A DNA stretch of 64,000 nt from Thunnus maccoyii (taxonomy: Eukaryota; Chordata; Actinopteri; Scombriformes; Scombridae), in the NCBI RefSeq assembly GCF_910596095.1, contig NC_056536.1:32522456-32586455 (forward strand), read 5' to 3'. The notes under the pieces are model-generated. The model did not search any database and was not told the DNA's origin. It saw only the letters and a list, made by a program, of their open reading frames with translations. Position 1 is the stretch's first letter. The number at the start of each line of letters is the position of its first letter. The translations under genes and the position numbers were made by a program. Positions 12,159 to 22,447 of the stretch are shown one piece after another.

Positions 12159-12768
12159 GCTGCAACCATTATTTTCATCACTGATCTATTTTATCAGTCA
12201 GTAGTTTGGTTGATAAAACCTCAGAACAGTTAAAATGTCCACCACATTTTCCTAGAAGTCGAGGTGACGTCATCAAATGTATTTTTTCTGACAAACGGTA
12301 AGAGAAGGAAAAACAGCAAATTATTACATTTGAGATGCTGGAAACATCTAATTTTTGGTATTTTTGCTTGAAAAGTGACATAAGTGATCAATTATCAAAA
12401 AAGTTGCAGATGCATTTGACTGAATTAATTATTGACTAGTTATTGCGGCTCTAATGCAACGTGTGACTCATGTCTACAGACCTGCAATATGAAACAGATA
12501 TGTTTGTTTATAAAATGTCAGAAAACCGACCTTTATAATCTCATAGAGCTCAAGTTGACGTCTTCAGATCAACAACCCAACGATATTCAGTTTACTGTCA
12601 TATATGACAGAGAAAAACTTCAAATCCTCACATTTCAGAAGCTGCAACTAACACATTTTTTGGCTTTTTTGTTTAAAAAAATGACTGAAACTGTTATTCA
12701 ATGATCAAAATAGTTGCAGATTAATATTCTGTCGATCGATTAATTAACTAACCGTCGGAGCTTTTAGT
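12159..12768. mobile_element. Two MITE family C copies, end to end
   Basis: The copies at 12159-12452 and 12476-12768 run in the reverse orientation of the family. Each carries a CACATTTGAGA/CACATTTCAGA-AGCTGGAAAC-like segment and terminal ATTAATTATTGACTAGTTAT or TTAATTAACTAACCGTCGGA ends. Confidence 0.6.
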
Positions 12769-12835
12769 TGTAATAACTCAAACCCACAATTTCAACATTT
12801 TACACATTATGGAAAATAAAATTCAAATGAATCGT

Positions 12836-13498
12836 CAGCATCAGTGTTAGAGCAGCATGTTACTGTTGTAGCTGCTGGAGGTGGAGCTAGTTTACACTAC
12901 TTTATATACAGTTAGCTAGTTTAGTCCAGTGGTTCCCAACCTAGGGGTCGGGCCCCTCCAAAGGGTCAGCAGATAAATCTGAGGGGTGGTGAGATGATTA
13001 ATGGGAGAGGAAAGAAGAAAAAACAAAGTTCTGATACACAAATCTGTTTTCAGTTTTTGGACTTTTTCTCTAATCTTTGATTTTTGCTGAAATATTGGAT
13101 CATTTGAACATTTATGTAAATGAAAGCATGTGAGAAGTTTAGAGGGAAAAATCACTATTTGGTGGAGCTGTTAACAACTCATAGACATGTGAAATGTGAC
13201 CCCGACTACACACTGCTTTTTGTAAGACGTCAAAAGACAAAAAGGTTGGAAACCACTGGTTTCATCTTTAACAATGTGTTGTATTTTAAAAGCTTGTTAT
13301 ATTATCCATTGTGTCAAATCTTCATCTGAAAAGTAACTAAAGCTGTCAAATAAATGTAGTGGAGTAGAAAGTACAATATTTCCCTCTGAAATGTAGAAAG
13401 TAGCATCACATGGAAATACTCAAGTAAAGTACAAGTACCTCAACATTGTATTTAAGTACAGTACTTGAGTAAATGTACTTAGTTACTTTCCACCACTG
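12836..13498 (+). mobile_element. Composite repeat, family B (copy 1)
   Basis: The 12836-12926 part (AGAGCAGCATGTTACTGTTG, GGAGGTGGAGCTAGTTTACA) and the 13259-13498 part (TAAATGTAGTGGAGTAGAAA, AAGTAAAGTACAAGTACCTC, ending CCACCACTG) flank a 332-bp hAT-like insert. The same order is found inverted at 54415-55390, and partly at 37411-38030 and 63627-64000. Confidence 0.8.
12927..13258 (+). mobile_element. hAT-like MITE nested in family B
   Basis: Ends are CAGTGGTTCCCAACCTAGGG and, inverted, CAGTGGTTTCCAACCTTTTT. The flanking octamers are GTTTAGTC and GTTTCATC, six of eight matching, which fits a decayed 8-bp hAT target duplication. CAGTGGTTCYCAACC is a typical hAT terminus (family knowledge). 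There is no transposase. Confidence 0.8.
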
Positions 13499-13667
13499 AA
13501 AATAATAAAATCTCAAATATGTCTAAAGACGTGTCTGTTGAACTGTACAGGACAGATGATCCACTTTAGGTTTTGGCCCAACAGAAAACAGGAATAAACA
13601 CGTCTATAAACAGACTGTATCTATGATCCTCAGCTGGACTAACTATCTCTCTCTGTGTGTCTCTCAG

Positions 13668-14207
13668 CTGATCAGGTCTACGGAGATCAGGACATGCATG
13701 AAGTGGTCAGAAAACACTGTATGGACTATCTGGTGAGTCAGTCTGACCCGGGTCATGTTCCTTCCTGCTGGAGGACTCGGTCTGTCACGGTCTGACGGTT
13801 GTATTTTCCTTCTCAGATGAAGAACGCCGACTATTTCTCCAACTACGTGACAGAGGACTTCACCACATACATCAACAGGAAGAGGAAAAACAATTGCCAC
13901 GGCAACCACATCGAGATGCAGGCCATGGCCGAGATGTACAACAGACCGGTGGAGGTGTACCAGTACAGCACAGGTGAGTCTCTCTGTCCAATAAAAGCCT
14001 CTAGCTCTGTCATCAGCCAATCACTGACCCCCGTCCTCCTCCTCCTCCTCCCGCAGAGCCAATCAACACGTTCCATGGCATCCACCAGAACAACGACGAG
14101 CCAATCAGAGTGAGCTATCACCGCAACATTCACTACAACTCTGTAGTGAATCCCAACAAGGCCACGATCGGGGTCGGACTGGGACTGCCCGCCTTCAAAC
14201 CAGGGGT

Positions 14208-14245
<38 letters not shown>

Positions 14246-17200
14246 ACACACACACACACACACACAACTGAACCAGACACATGTAAACCAGTAAACTGAC
14301 TGAGACCCTCCTCCTCCTCCCCCCAGTACGCAGAGCAGTCTCTGATGAAGTCGGCCATCAAGACGTCGGAGGAGTCGTGGATCGAGCAGCAGATGTTGGA
14401 GGACAAGAAGAGAGCGACGGACTGGGAGGCCACCAACGAGGCCATCGAGGAGCAGGTGGCCCGGGAGTCCTACCTGCAGTGGCTGCAGGACCAGGAGAAA
14501 CAGGGCAGACAGGTGAGGAGGAGGAGGAGGAGGAAGCTTCTTCAAACTGAAATAGAGTTGTGTAGTGAGAGGCTGCTGGTTCCTGAAGTGTTTCCTCGTT
14601 CTGATTAATGTCACTGAAAATTTGGCGGACCGCTAAGAATACTACAATACCCATGAGTCTCGGCCACCGCAATGCAACGGAGATGAAACAATGGGCACAA
14701 ATCAGAGCGTAATGAACTCATAACGCTTTGTTGTTGAACTTGTAAACAAAAGGTGTCGCCATGGTTACTGAACTCACTCAAAAGTGACCCAGAAATTAAG
14801 AGTAAATTGATTCACGCTGCAGATTGAATCGTAATCTTTAGCTTCTGCCGGCCGAAGGCGGCGCATGTATGTGACCAAATTTTAAGCTCTGTGATTGGCT
14901 GTTTCTTGCTGAAATGCACCTTGGGAGTTGTAGTTAATCTCTACTGCAAAACTTTTATGTCCGCAGTCTCGCACCTTTGACTTTTTACTAAAGAACCAGA
15001 TGTTTTCTGACATAGTTCATGTTTTGTTCTGATGATTGAACCAGGATGAAACTGTAGAAGACAGAACTGAGAGTCACATAATATCGTCTTTGAGAAAAAT
15101 GAATGAGACTTTTACTTCTGGAAGCTGAAATGACTCCTTAAAGCTTGTTTTTCAGTTCACTATTCAGGTTGTGAAAACAGCTGTATGACGTCTTTTTAAG
15201 ATATATTTCTGGGGCATTTTATGTCTTTATTAGATAGTGACAGCTGAGAGATGACATGAAACAAGAGGAGAAAGACGAACGGCAACAGTCTGCTGAACCA
15301 GGGACATCGTGCTTATGAGATGTGTGTGAACTAGTGGGCTACGTCTTTAGGTTTCTACATGACTAATGAGTAAATATGGGGGGAAAAATGAAGAAGTGAT
15401 CCTGAAATGAGTGACATCGTGACATCGTAGTGATATCAGGCTTGAAGACTATTAATGTTCGCTACGCTGGGGGAAATTTTTAAACACAAGTCTTTGTCTG
15501 TGTTTCAGCTCTCTGCTCAGACTAAAACACAGTTTTTCTCCCCTAAAACGGCCTCCAGAGTGTAAATCTGAAAACATCAGCTCTGTGGTTTAGTGCGTAC
15601 GAGGAAAAACTGAGCTTTGGTTAAAATGTTGATGAAAAGCTGCTCAGTGAGGCACAAGAGTCTTGTGAGTCAGCGAAGTGAAGAACTTTGTCATCTTTAA
15701 CTGTCTGTGGTCGTTCATGTTAAATGTCAGTTCAGCCGATCGCACTCAGAGTTTATGCTCTGCGATTTATTCACTGTTTCATTGTCTGACAACAAAAACA
15801 GAACAAATATGTAAATGAGAGGAACTAAACAGCAAATTCAGCTGCATTAAAACACACAAACTGAACATCTAGCTGAGTATTTCCCCAAAACATTGAACTA
15901 TTCCAATACCCTTAATGTCATCAGTTACACATCATTAAACTGTTGTCTGTTACCTGGTAAATAGCGTCTGTACACTCAGGTAAAGATGGTTAGTTATGGA
16001 AAGAAACACCACTCCTGTACTGTTTGGATAGTTTTAAAAGTTGGCGGTTGAATTTTGTCTTTTTGTCGTTCAAAAACACCAACAGAGTGATGAGTTTGTA
16101 AATAAACATCTGCATCACGTCATCTCTGAGCCTTCATATCTACACAGCAGTCGGGTTCTAACTAGTGTCAGCTGTTGGACAGGAAGTAGCGGCTACATGT
16201 CAACACGTTAATCTGTTAAATCAGTGAACATTCAGCTCTGACTTTACAGTGTAACATTAACTGGACAACATCGTGTGTCTTTTCAGCCCCGTAAGGCCAG
16301 CGCCACCTGCAGCTCGGCGACGGCGGCGGCCTCCAGCGGCCTGGACGACTGGAGCGCCAGGTCGCCGCGGCAACGCGACTCAGACCCTTCCCACTCCGAC
16401 CTCACAGCTGCTCCGGCGACCAACAACAAGCCCCCCTCCCCTGCCGGAGCCGCCCTCATCCTGAGCAAACCCCCCTCCCCCTGCGCACCAGGTAACACAC
16501 ACACACACACACACACACGTGTCTGTATATGTGTACTTGTGAGGACCTTCACTCTAAACCTCAGTCTGGACTCTCAAACTGCCTTCTGAAAGTCTACTGG
16601 TTAAACAAAGACAAACACAAATATAGACCTGCAAGAGCACACAAACACACCTGGCAGTATTTTAAACTGGCTACAAAGTCTTTTTTTTGCATTTTAAACT
16701 TTTATCACAGAACGTTTGTGGTTCATGGTCAGCACCAAAGAGCCCCACTGGTGGAAAGCTTGTATTTTATTTGGAGGGGAGACTCTTTTGATGGGACGCT
16801 ACGACCTGCAAGTTGAGGGTCACATGACCGATGGTGGTAGCCGCGCTATCAACAAACAAGAGCAAACAAGTCTGTTCATCTCATGATCAAAGTTTTTATA
16901 TTTTAAAATTTTTGAATAGAGGTGAAAGAATAAAGAAATGGATGTTTAACAGCTTTACTGCATTTTTTCTCGTTCTGCACTTCGTCAAGTAGACGAGCTA
17001 GCAAGGCTATCGAAAACTAGCCCACCTTCGGGCTGCAACCGTCGGTCACGTGACCCTCGCCTCGACATCGTGCGGGCGTCCTGACCGACCTGTAGGTGTA
17101 ACCTAGCACGGTGACAAAGATGGGATCCATCACCGGCTTCCCACCTACAAACACGTCACCTCGTGTCATTTGCACAAATTCCACCATCAGGTTGACGTCT

Positions 17201-17514
17201 TTGTGTCAACGTGTGGCGTTCCAGTGACTTTCTATGCAATTGTGCTGCTTCTAAAATTAGAAACACAGAACGCACGATTAAACATGAACACTAAAACCTG
17301 TTTCTCCTGCCGTGTTCATGTCATTTCAGTGTGACTGTACATCACAATTATGTCTAGGTTAAAGCTGAAAACCTTGTGGGCGTTATCATTTTTATTTAAA
17401 TTGCGGTGATGTGTTTTTAGATTTCAAGGTTTTACTGTTTAGTTTAGTCGTCTGTATTGGAACCATCCTTTCACACTGGTGTGTACAGGTGACACAAAGC
17501 TTACCTGTCTGATA

Positions 17515-17567
<53 letters not shown>

Positions 17568-20492
17568 GTCCCAGTAATCAGAGTCGTCATCATTTGGAGT
17601 ACAGAGCCATCATGCAGGAGATGTCGCCCACAGCGTTTGGTAAGTCAAACACACACACAGTTGACTGTTACTGTAGCCTCTGCAGTTCAGGTGTTTTCAG
17701 ACAGCGAGTGTTTACAGCGACTGTGTCTTCTGCCCGGTAACATCTTTGTATTTCTGTAATTTGATTGGATTAAAACAGAGGAATGGTTATCAATATGACA
17801 TGATTAATATATCAACAATCATCCTAAATGTTTTGGAGTTTTTTGTCCCTGAACTTTGAGGCTGAACTTGTTGAACTTGCTGAACTTATTTATTTGTTCT
17901 CCTCTGATGAAAAGTTGTGGTTTCTGTGTTTGTCGTGGTGACATGAAAAGCTACAACAGCACGTGAGAAAAGTAGAACCATCATCACCTCAGATGATGAA
18001 TTGTGCACGTTCACAAGAGCGGCAGTCAGGGCGACTCTGCCTTCACTCCTGTAGCCGTCGTGTCTACATCGGAAACAACAGAGACAGCAACCGCTCGCTG
18101 TCTGAAAGCACCTTTTAATGTTTCTGCTGTTCAGTACTAATGTCTCTACTGCTCACTATTACTGTTTCCACTGATCACTACTACTGTTTCCAATGCTCAC
18201 TACTACTGTTCCCACTGCTCCTTACTACTGTTTCTACTGCTCACCATTAGTTCTCACTGCTACTGCTCAATGCTACTGTTTCTACTGCTCACTATTACTG
18301 TTTCCACTGCTCACTACTACTGTTCCCACTGATCACTACTACTGTTTCTACTGCTCACTGCTACTGCTCAATACTACTGTTTCTACTGTTCACCATTAGT
18401 TCTCACTGCTACTGCTCAATATTACTGTTTCTACTGCTCACCATTAGTTCTCACTGCTACTGCTCAATATTACTGTTTCTACTGCTCACTATTACTGCTC
18501 ACTGTTACTGCTCACTATTACAATACTACTGTTTCTACTGCTCACTGCTACTGCTCACTTCTGCTGTTACTACTGCTCACTATTACGGTTTCTACGGCTC
18601 ACTACTACTGTTACTACTGCTCACCATTACTGCTCACTATTACTGCTCACTGCTACTGTTTCTAATGCTCACTATTACTGCTCACTATTACTGCTCACTG
18701 CTACTGTTTCTAATGCTCACTACGGCTGTTACTACTGCTCACTACTACTCCTAATACTGCTCACTACTACTCTTACTACCACTCACCACTGCTGTTACTA
18801 CTGCTCGCTACCGCTCACTACTACTCTTACTACCACTCACCACTGCTGTTACTACTGCTCGCTACCGCTCACTACTACTCTTACTACCACTCACCACTGC
18901 TGTTACTACTGCTCGCTACCGCTCACTACTACTCTTACTACCACTCACCACTGCTGTTACTACCACTCACTACTACTCACTACCGCTCACTACTGCTCTT
19001 ACTACCACTCAATACTACTGTTACTACTGCTCACTACTGCTCAATACTACTCTTACTACTGCTCACTAGTACTGTTACTAATGCTCAATTTTACTGCTCA
19101 CTACTACTGTTACAACCACTGAGTAGTAGGAATAGTACTACTGTTAGTAGTAGTAACAGTAGTAGTAAGCAGTACAATTGAGTGGTAGTAACAGTAGTAG
19201 TGAGTTACTCACTACTACTGCTGTTTGTGCTACCATGGTTACTAACGCCATCACGGCTACTGTCAGTAGTGGAACGTAACTAAGTACATTTATTCAAGTA
19301 CTTGTACTGTACTCGAGTATTTCCATGTTATGCTACTGTATACTTCTACTCTACTACATTTCAGAGGGAAATATCGTACAATTTACTACACTAAATGTAT
19401 TTGATTACTTAATACGAAATGATCAACAAATAATTCTGATGCACTTCTCTGGGTTTATATACTGCTGGGTAGTTTGTGAATTTCCCCCGGGGATCAATCA
19501 AGTCTTATTTCAATAATTATCCAAAAATCCAATAATAATCTAATAAAATAATGATCATTATTTTGAGAAGGGACTTTTTGCATAATGAGTGCTTTCGGTA
19601 CTTTAAAGAGGACATGTTCTACACATCTCCTTGGCATGACAACAAAGAAACATCTTAGCAACAGCCTTAGCAACCACCGCAGCAATCAGCGCAGCAATAG
19701 CCTTAGCAACCACCGCAGCAACCACCTTAGCAACCACCGCAGCAACCATCGCAGCAACAAAGCGGATGTGCGTTAATGAAAGTGTGACGAGATGACGTCA
19801 ATAATGATGTCAGTAAAACGCGAATGAAGCAGAAGGGCAGCTGAGCCCTGGGCTTCGTCTTACAGGCAGCATTTTTACATACGTTCACCTGAAGATTTAA
19901 AACTCTGACCATGTTTAACATCCGACATCAGAACAGGACAGAAATGATAGAAAATCACTAAAAGCTGAATATGTCCCCTTCAAAATAACGTAACTCTACA
20001 CAGAATAGAAGTTATTTATATATATAATATAACTTATTTTGATAGTCGCAGGAGATGTTAAACATAGCCATATTTTACTTTGAAGTTCCTGTTTTAGCAA
20101 ACAAATACCTAAAATAGGGACTATGGTAAATAAATAATCTATAATCCATGATTTTCTGTTTATTTTTCAGCACAAATAACTAATAAGAGCTCCACCTTAA
20201 AGGCAGAATGTTGTGCACAGATGTATTTAATAAGATACCAGTAGATTAATCGTTACTGAGTTAAATATAACAATCAATCATGATATTCATTTTGTCTGAT
20301 ATGACTCAGCAGTAACTGAGTACCTGCTACCAGTAACAAGAGTAACTCATCTTAATGTACTCTCCCTGCAGCAGTCAGTTGTGTTGCTGTCAGTCAGTCT
20401 CTGTTGTTTACAGTCAAAACTCAGCCTGAGTCAACAGGAAGCAGCGGAGCAGGGCGTGTGTGTGTGTGTGTGTTTGTGTGTGATTGTGTGTC

Positions 20493-20528
<36 letters not shown>

Positions 20529-22447
20529 TGTGTGATTGTGTGTCTGCGTGTGTGTGTGTGTGTGTGTTTGTGGGTTATTCGAGGTGAAGCACAGGCCAGT
20601 GTCACTCTGCAAAAACAGTTTCATTGTTGTCTCTATCTAACAACTGAGACCTTTATCAGATGTTTACAGCACAACTGTTAACAATTAGTAATTTTATCAA
20701 AGGACAGGACGCTTTTGAACTCTAACCAAGATGTTTCTGTTCGTTAGTCATTCTACTGTTGTGTTTTCTTGGGACACAGTCGTGAGTTGTTACCCAGAAC
20801 TCCTTCATCGCTGAACACAGTTTCTCCTCATCGCTCCTGCAGGGTTTTTCCTGCTTGATTTGTTTATGTGGATCCTCATTAGTTGGTAGAATACATAACA
20901 ATATAGTTACATTATCATTACATCCAACAATAAAATGACATAACAAGAAAATAACTCAATCGAACAATTTCAAAATAAAACAACAATAAGAAAGTCAGTT
21001 CATCTAAACATGCAAATTGCAAAAAAATAAATTAATGAATAATATCAACTATTTTATGTATTGATTTTTGCAGGCATGTCTTAAAGAATAATATCTTTAG
21101 CTGCTTCTTTATATGTTTTTTGGGGGGTTTTTTGGTAAAGTTTTGAGGTATAAACTTTTAATTTGAAATGATTTAACTAAAAAGTAAAAAATTCTACTAA
21201 TTAAATGCAGCTGAACCCTTGATTAACACCCAGAGACCTACAAAAATGTCCAAATCAAAACTGTAAGAAGGGTTACAGCTAAATCAAGCTGATTATTTTT
21301 TATTTATTTATATTAAAAGTTCATTTTTATGTTGAAATGACGACAAGGTGACGACCAGTAGGACAGAACATGTGTTTTGGTGCTGCAGCTGCAAACTAAA
21401 CAGTAAATGCAGGCAAATTAATGAAAAAAAATCCTCATTTATGTCTTTAAAATAAAATAAAAACTTAAATAGTCCTTAAATCTCAAAACAAACTAATACA
21501 AAATGGGCTTTATAGATTTGCTTTGCTAGAAAATCACACAAGTCATACGAGTCCAGTTATCCTTAAATCTTTATATTATTTAAATAATTAACAAACTGTG
21601 CTGAGAAGCTGTGTGTGAAGTTCGCAGGACTTTGGAGAAATGTGAGGCAGCGAGTTGAAGTCCACTGAAAACATGGCGAGATGCTTCAACCGCCGCCTGC
21701 ACTTATTAAAGGACGGGTTCACAACGTTTCAAGTGTGTCTTTAAAACAACAGTCAGGAGTCCAAAAAGAACATTGAAACCTGTTTTTTTCTCGCTGTAAT
21801 CATTCCGACCGTTAGACTTTCCCTTCATAATACACCTACAGATGCTGATCTCTATGCAGCTGCAGGGCGGGGTTTGCAAAAATCCCTCTTTTGAAACCTA
21901 AAATGTTTTCAGTAACATTTCTTATTTTTCTCACTCCATATAGGATCGATAGTTGTGTGTGTGTTGATGTGTAGCTGACGTCTTTTTGAAGCGTTCCCCA
22001 ATTAAGTGTGTTTACAACCACCTGTTTTTTTCAATTTGCACATAAAAAACCCGAGTAGAAGAAGAAGTTTCAAAGATTTTGTGTCAAAACTCGGACTCCT
22101 TTGAGTCATACAGTTCCAGTCAGAAGTTTGGACACCTTCCCATTCACTTCAATTAGAAAGTGTGTCAAAGGTTGGAGTGGTGATTTATGACTCAGTTAAA
22201 TCTGAACACACCCATGATACACATGTATGATATGCAGTTTTAGTTTCAGTATGACCTACACTTCCCTATAATATCATATCAAATAAACCTCCATAAATCT
22301 GTGTGTGTGTCAGGTCTGACAGACTGGGAGGACGATGAGATTTTGGCGTCGGTACTGGCCGTCTCTCAGCAGGAGTACCTGGACAGCATGAAACACCAGA
22401 GCACCGCCATGCATCGAGAGCGGGAGCCGTCACCTGACAGCAGCTGA
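13668..22447 (+). CDS. otud5: OTU deubiquitinase OTUD5 (DUBA), 3' part, seven coding exons
   Basis: Coding exons are 13668-13732, 13817-13973, 14057-14205, 14327-14512, 16287-16491, 17568-17639 and 22314-22447, all with GT/AG borders and consistent phase. They give 321 residues from [11 protein letters not shown] to the stop at 22445-22447. Visible parts are the C-terminal half of the OTU fold with the catalytic histidine in NIHYNSVV, the [20 protein letters not shown] helix, a Ser/Pro-rich linker (exons 5-6) and a C-terminal ubiquitin-interacting-type helix, [18 protein letters not shown]. The family cleaves ubiquitin chains, including K63 chains on TRAF3, restraining interferon signalling (established for mammals). 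The proline-rich N-terminus and the DGACLFRA cysteine loop should lie upstream; I could not find them in 1-13667. Teleosts can have two copies, and I cannot tell a from b. Confidence 0.96.
14207..14266. repeat. (CA)n directly after an otud5 splice donor
   Basis: The donor GTACGC at 14206 runs straight into about 30 CA units within the short 121-bp intron between exons 3 and 4 of the visible set. CA repeats near donors are bound by hnRNP L (established), so this may tune splicing. Confidence 0.95.
14620..14980 (+). mobile_element. Dispersed repeat, family D (copy 1)
   Basis: Matches 41218-41490 in inverted orientation. Shared words include CAATACCCATGA, GCCATGGTTACTGAACT, CTGTGATTGGCTGTTT-like sequence and TTTTATGTCCGCAG. 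It lies in the otud5 intron after 14512. Class unknown. Confidence 0.65.
14981..16286. other. otud5: otud5 intron, nothing recognised
   Basis: Ordinary intronic sequence up to the acceptor TTTTCAG at 16286. No RNA gene or repeat family identified. Confidence 0.5.
16496..16518. repeat. (CA)n directly after an otud5 splice donor
   Basis: The donor GTAACA at 16492 leads directly into about 11 CA units. This is the second otud5 donor with the arrangement. Confidence 0.95.
16519..17516. other. otud5: otud5 intron, no recognised element
   Basis: No exon recognised. The 16730-17060 part (words such as GGTCACATGACCGATGG) may be a dispersed repeat with no partner elsewhere in the window. Confidence 0.4.
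17517..17567 (+). repeat. (TG)n forming the acceptor of the 72-nt otud5 exon
   Basis: About 24 TG units end in TAG at 17565-17567, which is the splice acceptor itself. There is no separate pyrimidine tract. This resembles the (TG)m acceptor of CFTR exon 9, whose length and TDP-43 binding control skipping (established). Confidence 0.93.
17640..18117. other. otud5: otud5 intron, nothing recognised
   Basis: Begins with the donor GTAAGT at 17640. No repeat or RNA gene seen. Confidence 0.45.
18118..19205. repeat. Complex minisatellite (CTACTGCTCACTACTACTG) with inverted end
   Basis: About 1 kb of CTACTGCTCACT and TACTGTTTCTACTGCTCAC-like units. A roughly 60-bp higher-order block (TACTACCACTCACCACTGCT and following) repeats near 18770-18970. 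The last part, 19121-19205, is the reverse complement (AGTAGTAGTAACAGTAGTAG), giving hairpin potential inside the otud5 intron. Confidence 0.9.
19262..19400 (-). mobile_element. Family B fragment
   Basis: GGAACGTAACTAAGTACATT, CAAGTACTTGTACTGTACTC and ACTACATTTCAGAGGGAAAT match the outer part of family B, with no hAT insert. Probably truncated. Confidence 0.7.
19650..19765. repeat. 12-bp minisatellite (AGCAACCACCGC)n
   Basis: About nine 12-bp units alternating AGCAACCACCGC and AGCAACCACCTT-like forms. Because 12 is a multiple of three the array stays open in frame, but the Ser-Asn-His-Arg peptide it encodes has no support as a gene. Confidence 0.88.
19766..20454. other. otud5: otud5 intron, nothing recognised
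   Basis: AT-rich intronic sequence without repeats or exons that I can support. Confidence 0.4.
20455..20574. repeat. (TG)n with a duplicated compound block
   Basis: The compound run TGTTTGTGTGTGATTGTGTG followed by TCTGCG occurs twice within the TG tract, showing a roughly 60-bp internal duplication. Confidence 0.93.
20575..21705. other. otud5: otud5 intron, AT-rich
   Basis: No exon seen. A motif near 20865 (TGTGGATCCTCATTAG) is reminiscent of a common fish repeat, but I cannot place it. Confidence 0.4.
21706..21835 (+). mobile_element. MITE family A, 5' fragment
   Basis: Begins TTAAAGGACGGGTTCACAAC and continues to CTTTCCCTTCATAAT. The right half is missing. It lies in the last otud5 intron. 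Confidence 0.75.
22108..22190 (+). mobile_element. Tc1/mariner-like terminal fragment
   Basis: TACAGTTCCAGTCAGAAGTT followed by TGGACACCTTCCCATTCA closely resembles the terminal repeat of fish Tc1-type elements (family knowledge). The opposite end was not found, so it is a solo end 120 bp upstream of the last otud5 exon. Confidence 0.6.

Noticed and set aside
13843..14445. 200-codon antisense open frame
   Set aside because: Overlaps three otud5 exons and a (CA)n repeat; no domain, and explained by coding constraint on the other strand.
19585..19776. Ser-Asn-His-Arg repeat protein
   Set aside because: Produced by a 12-bp minisatellite inside an otud5 intron; no start context, splice sites or homology.
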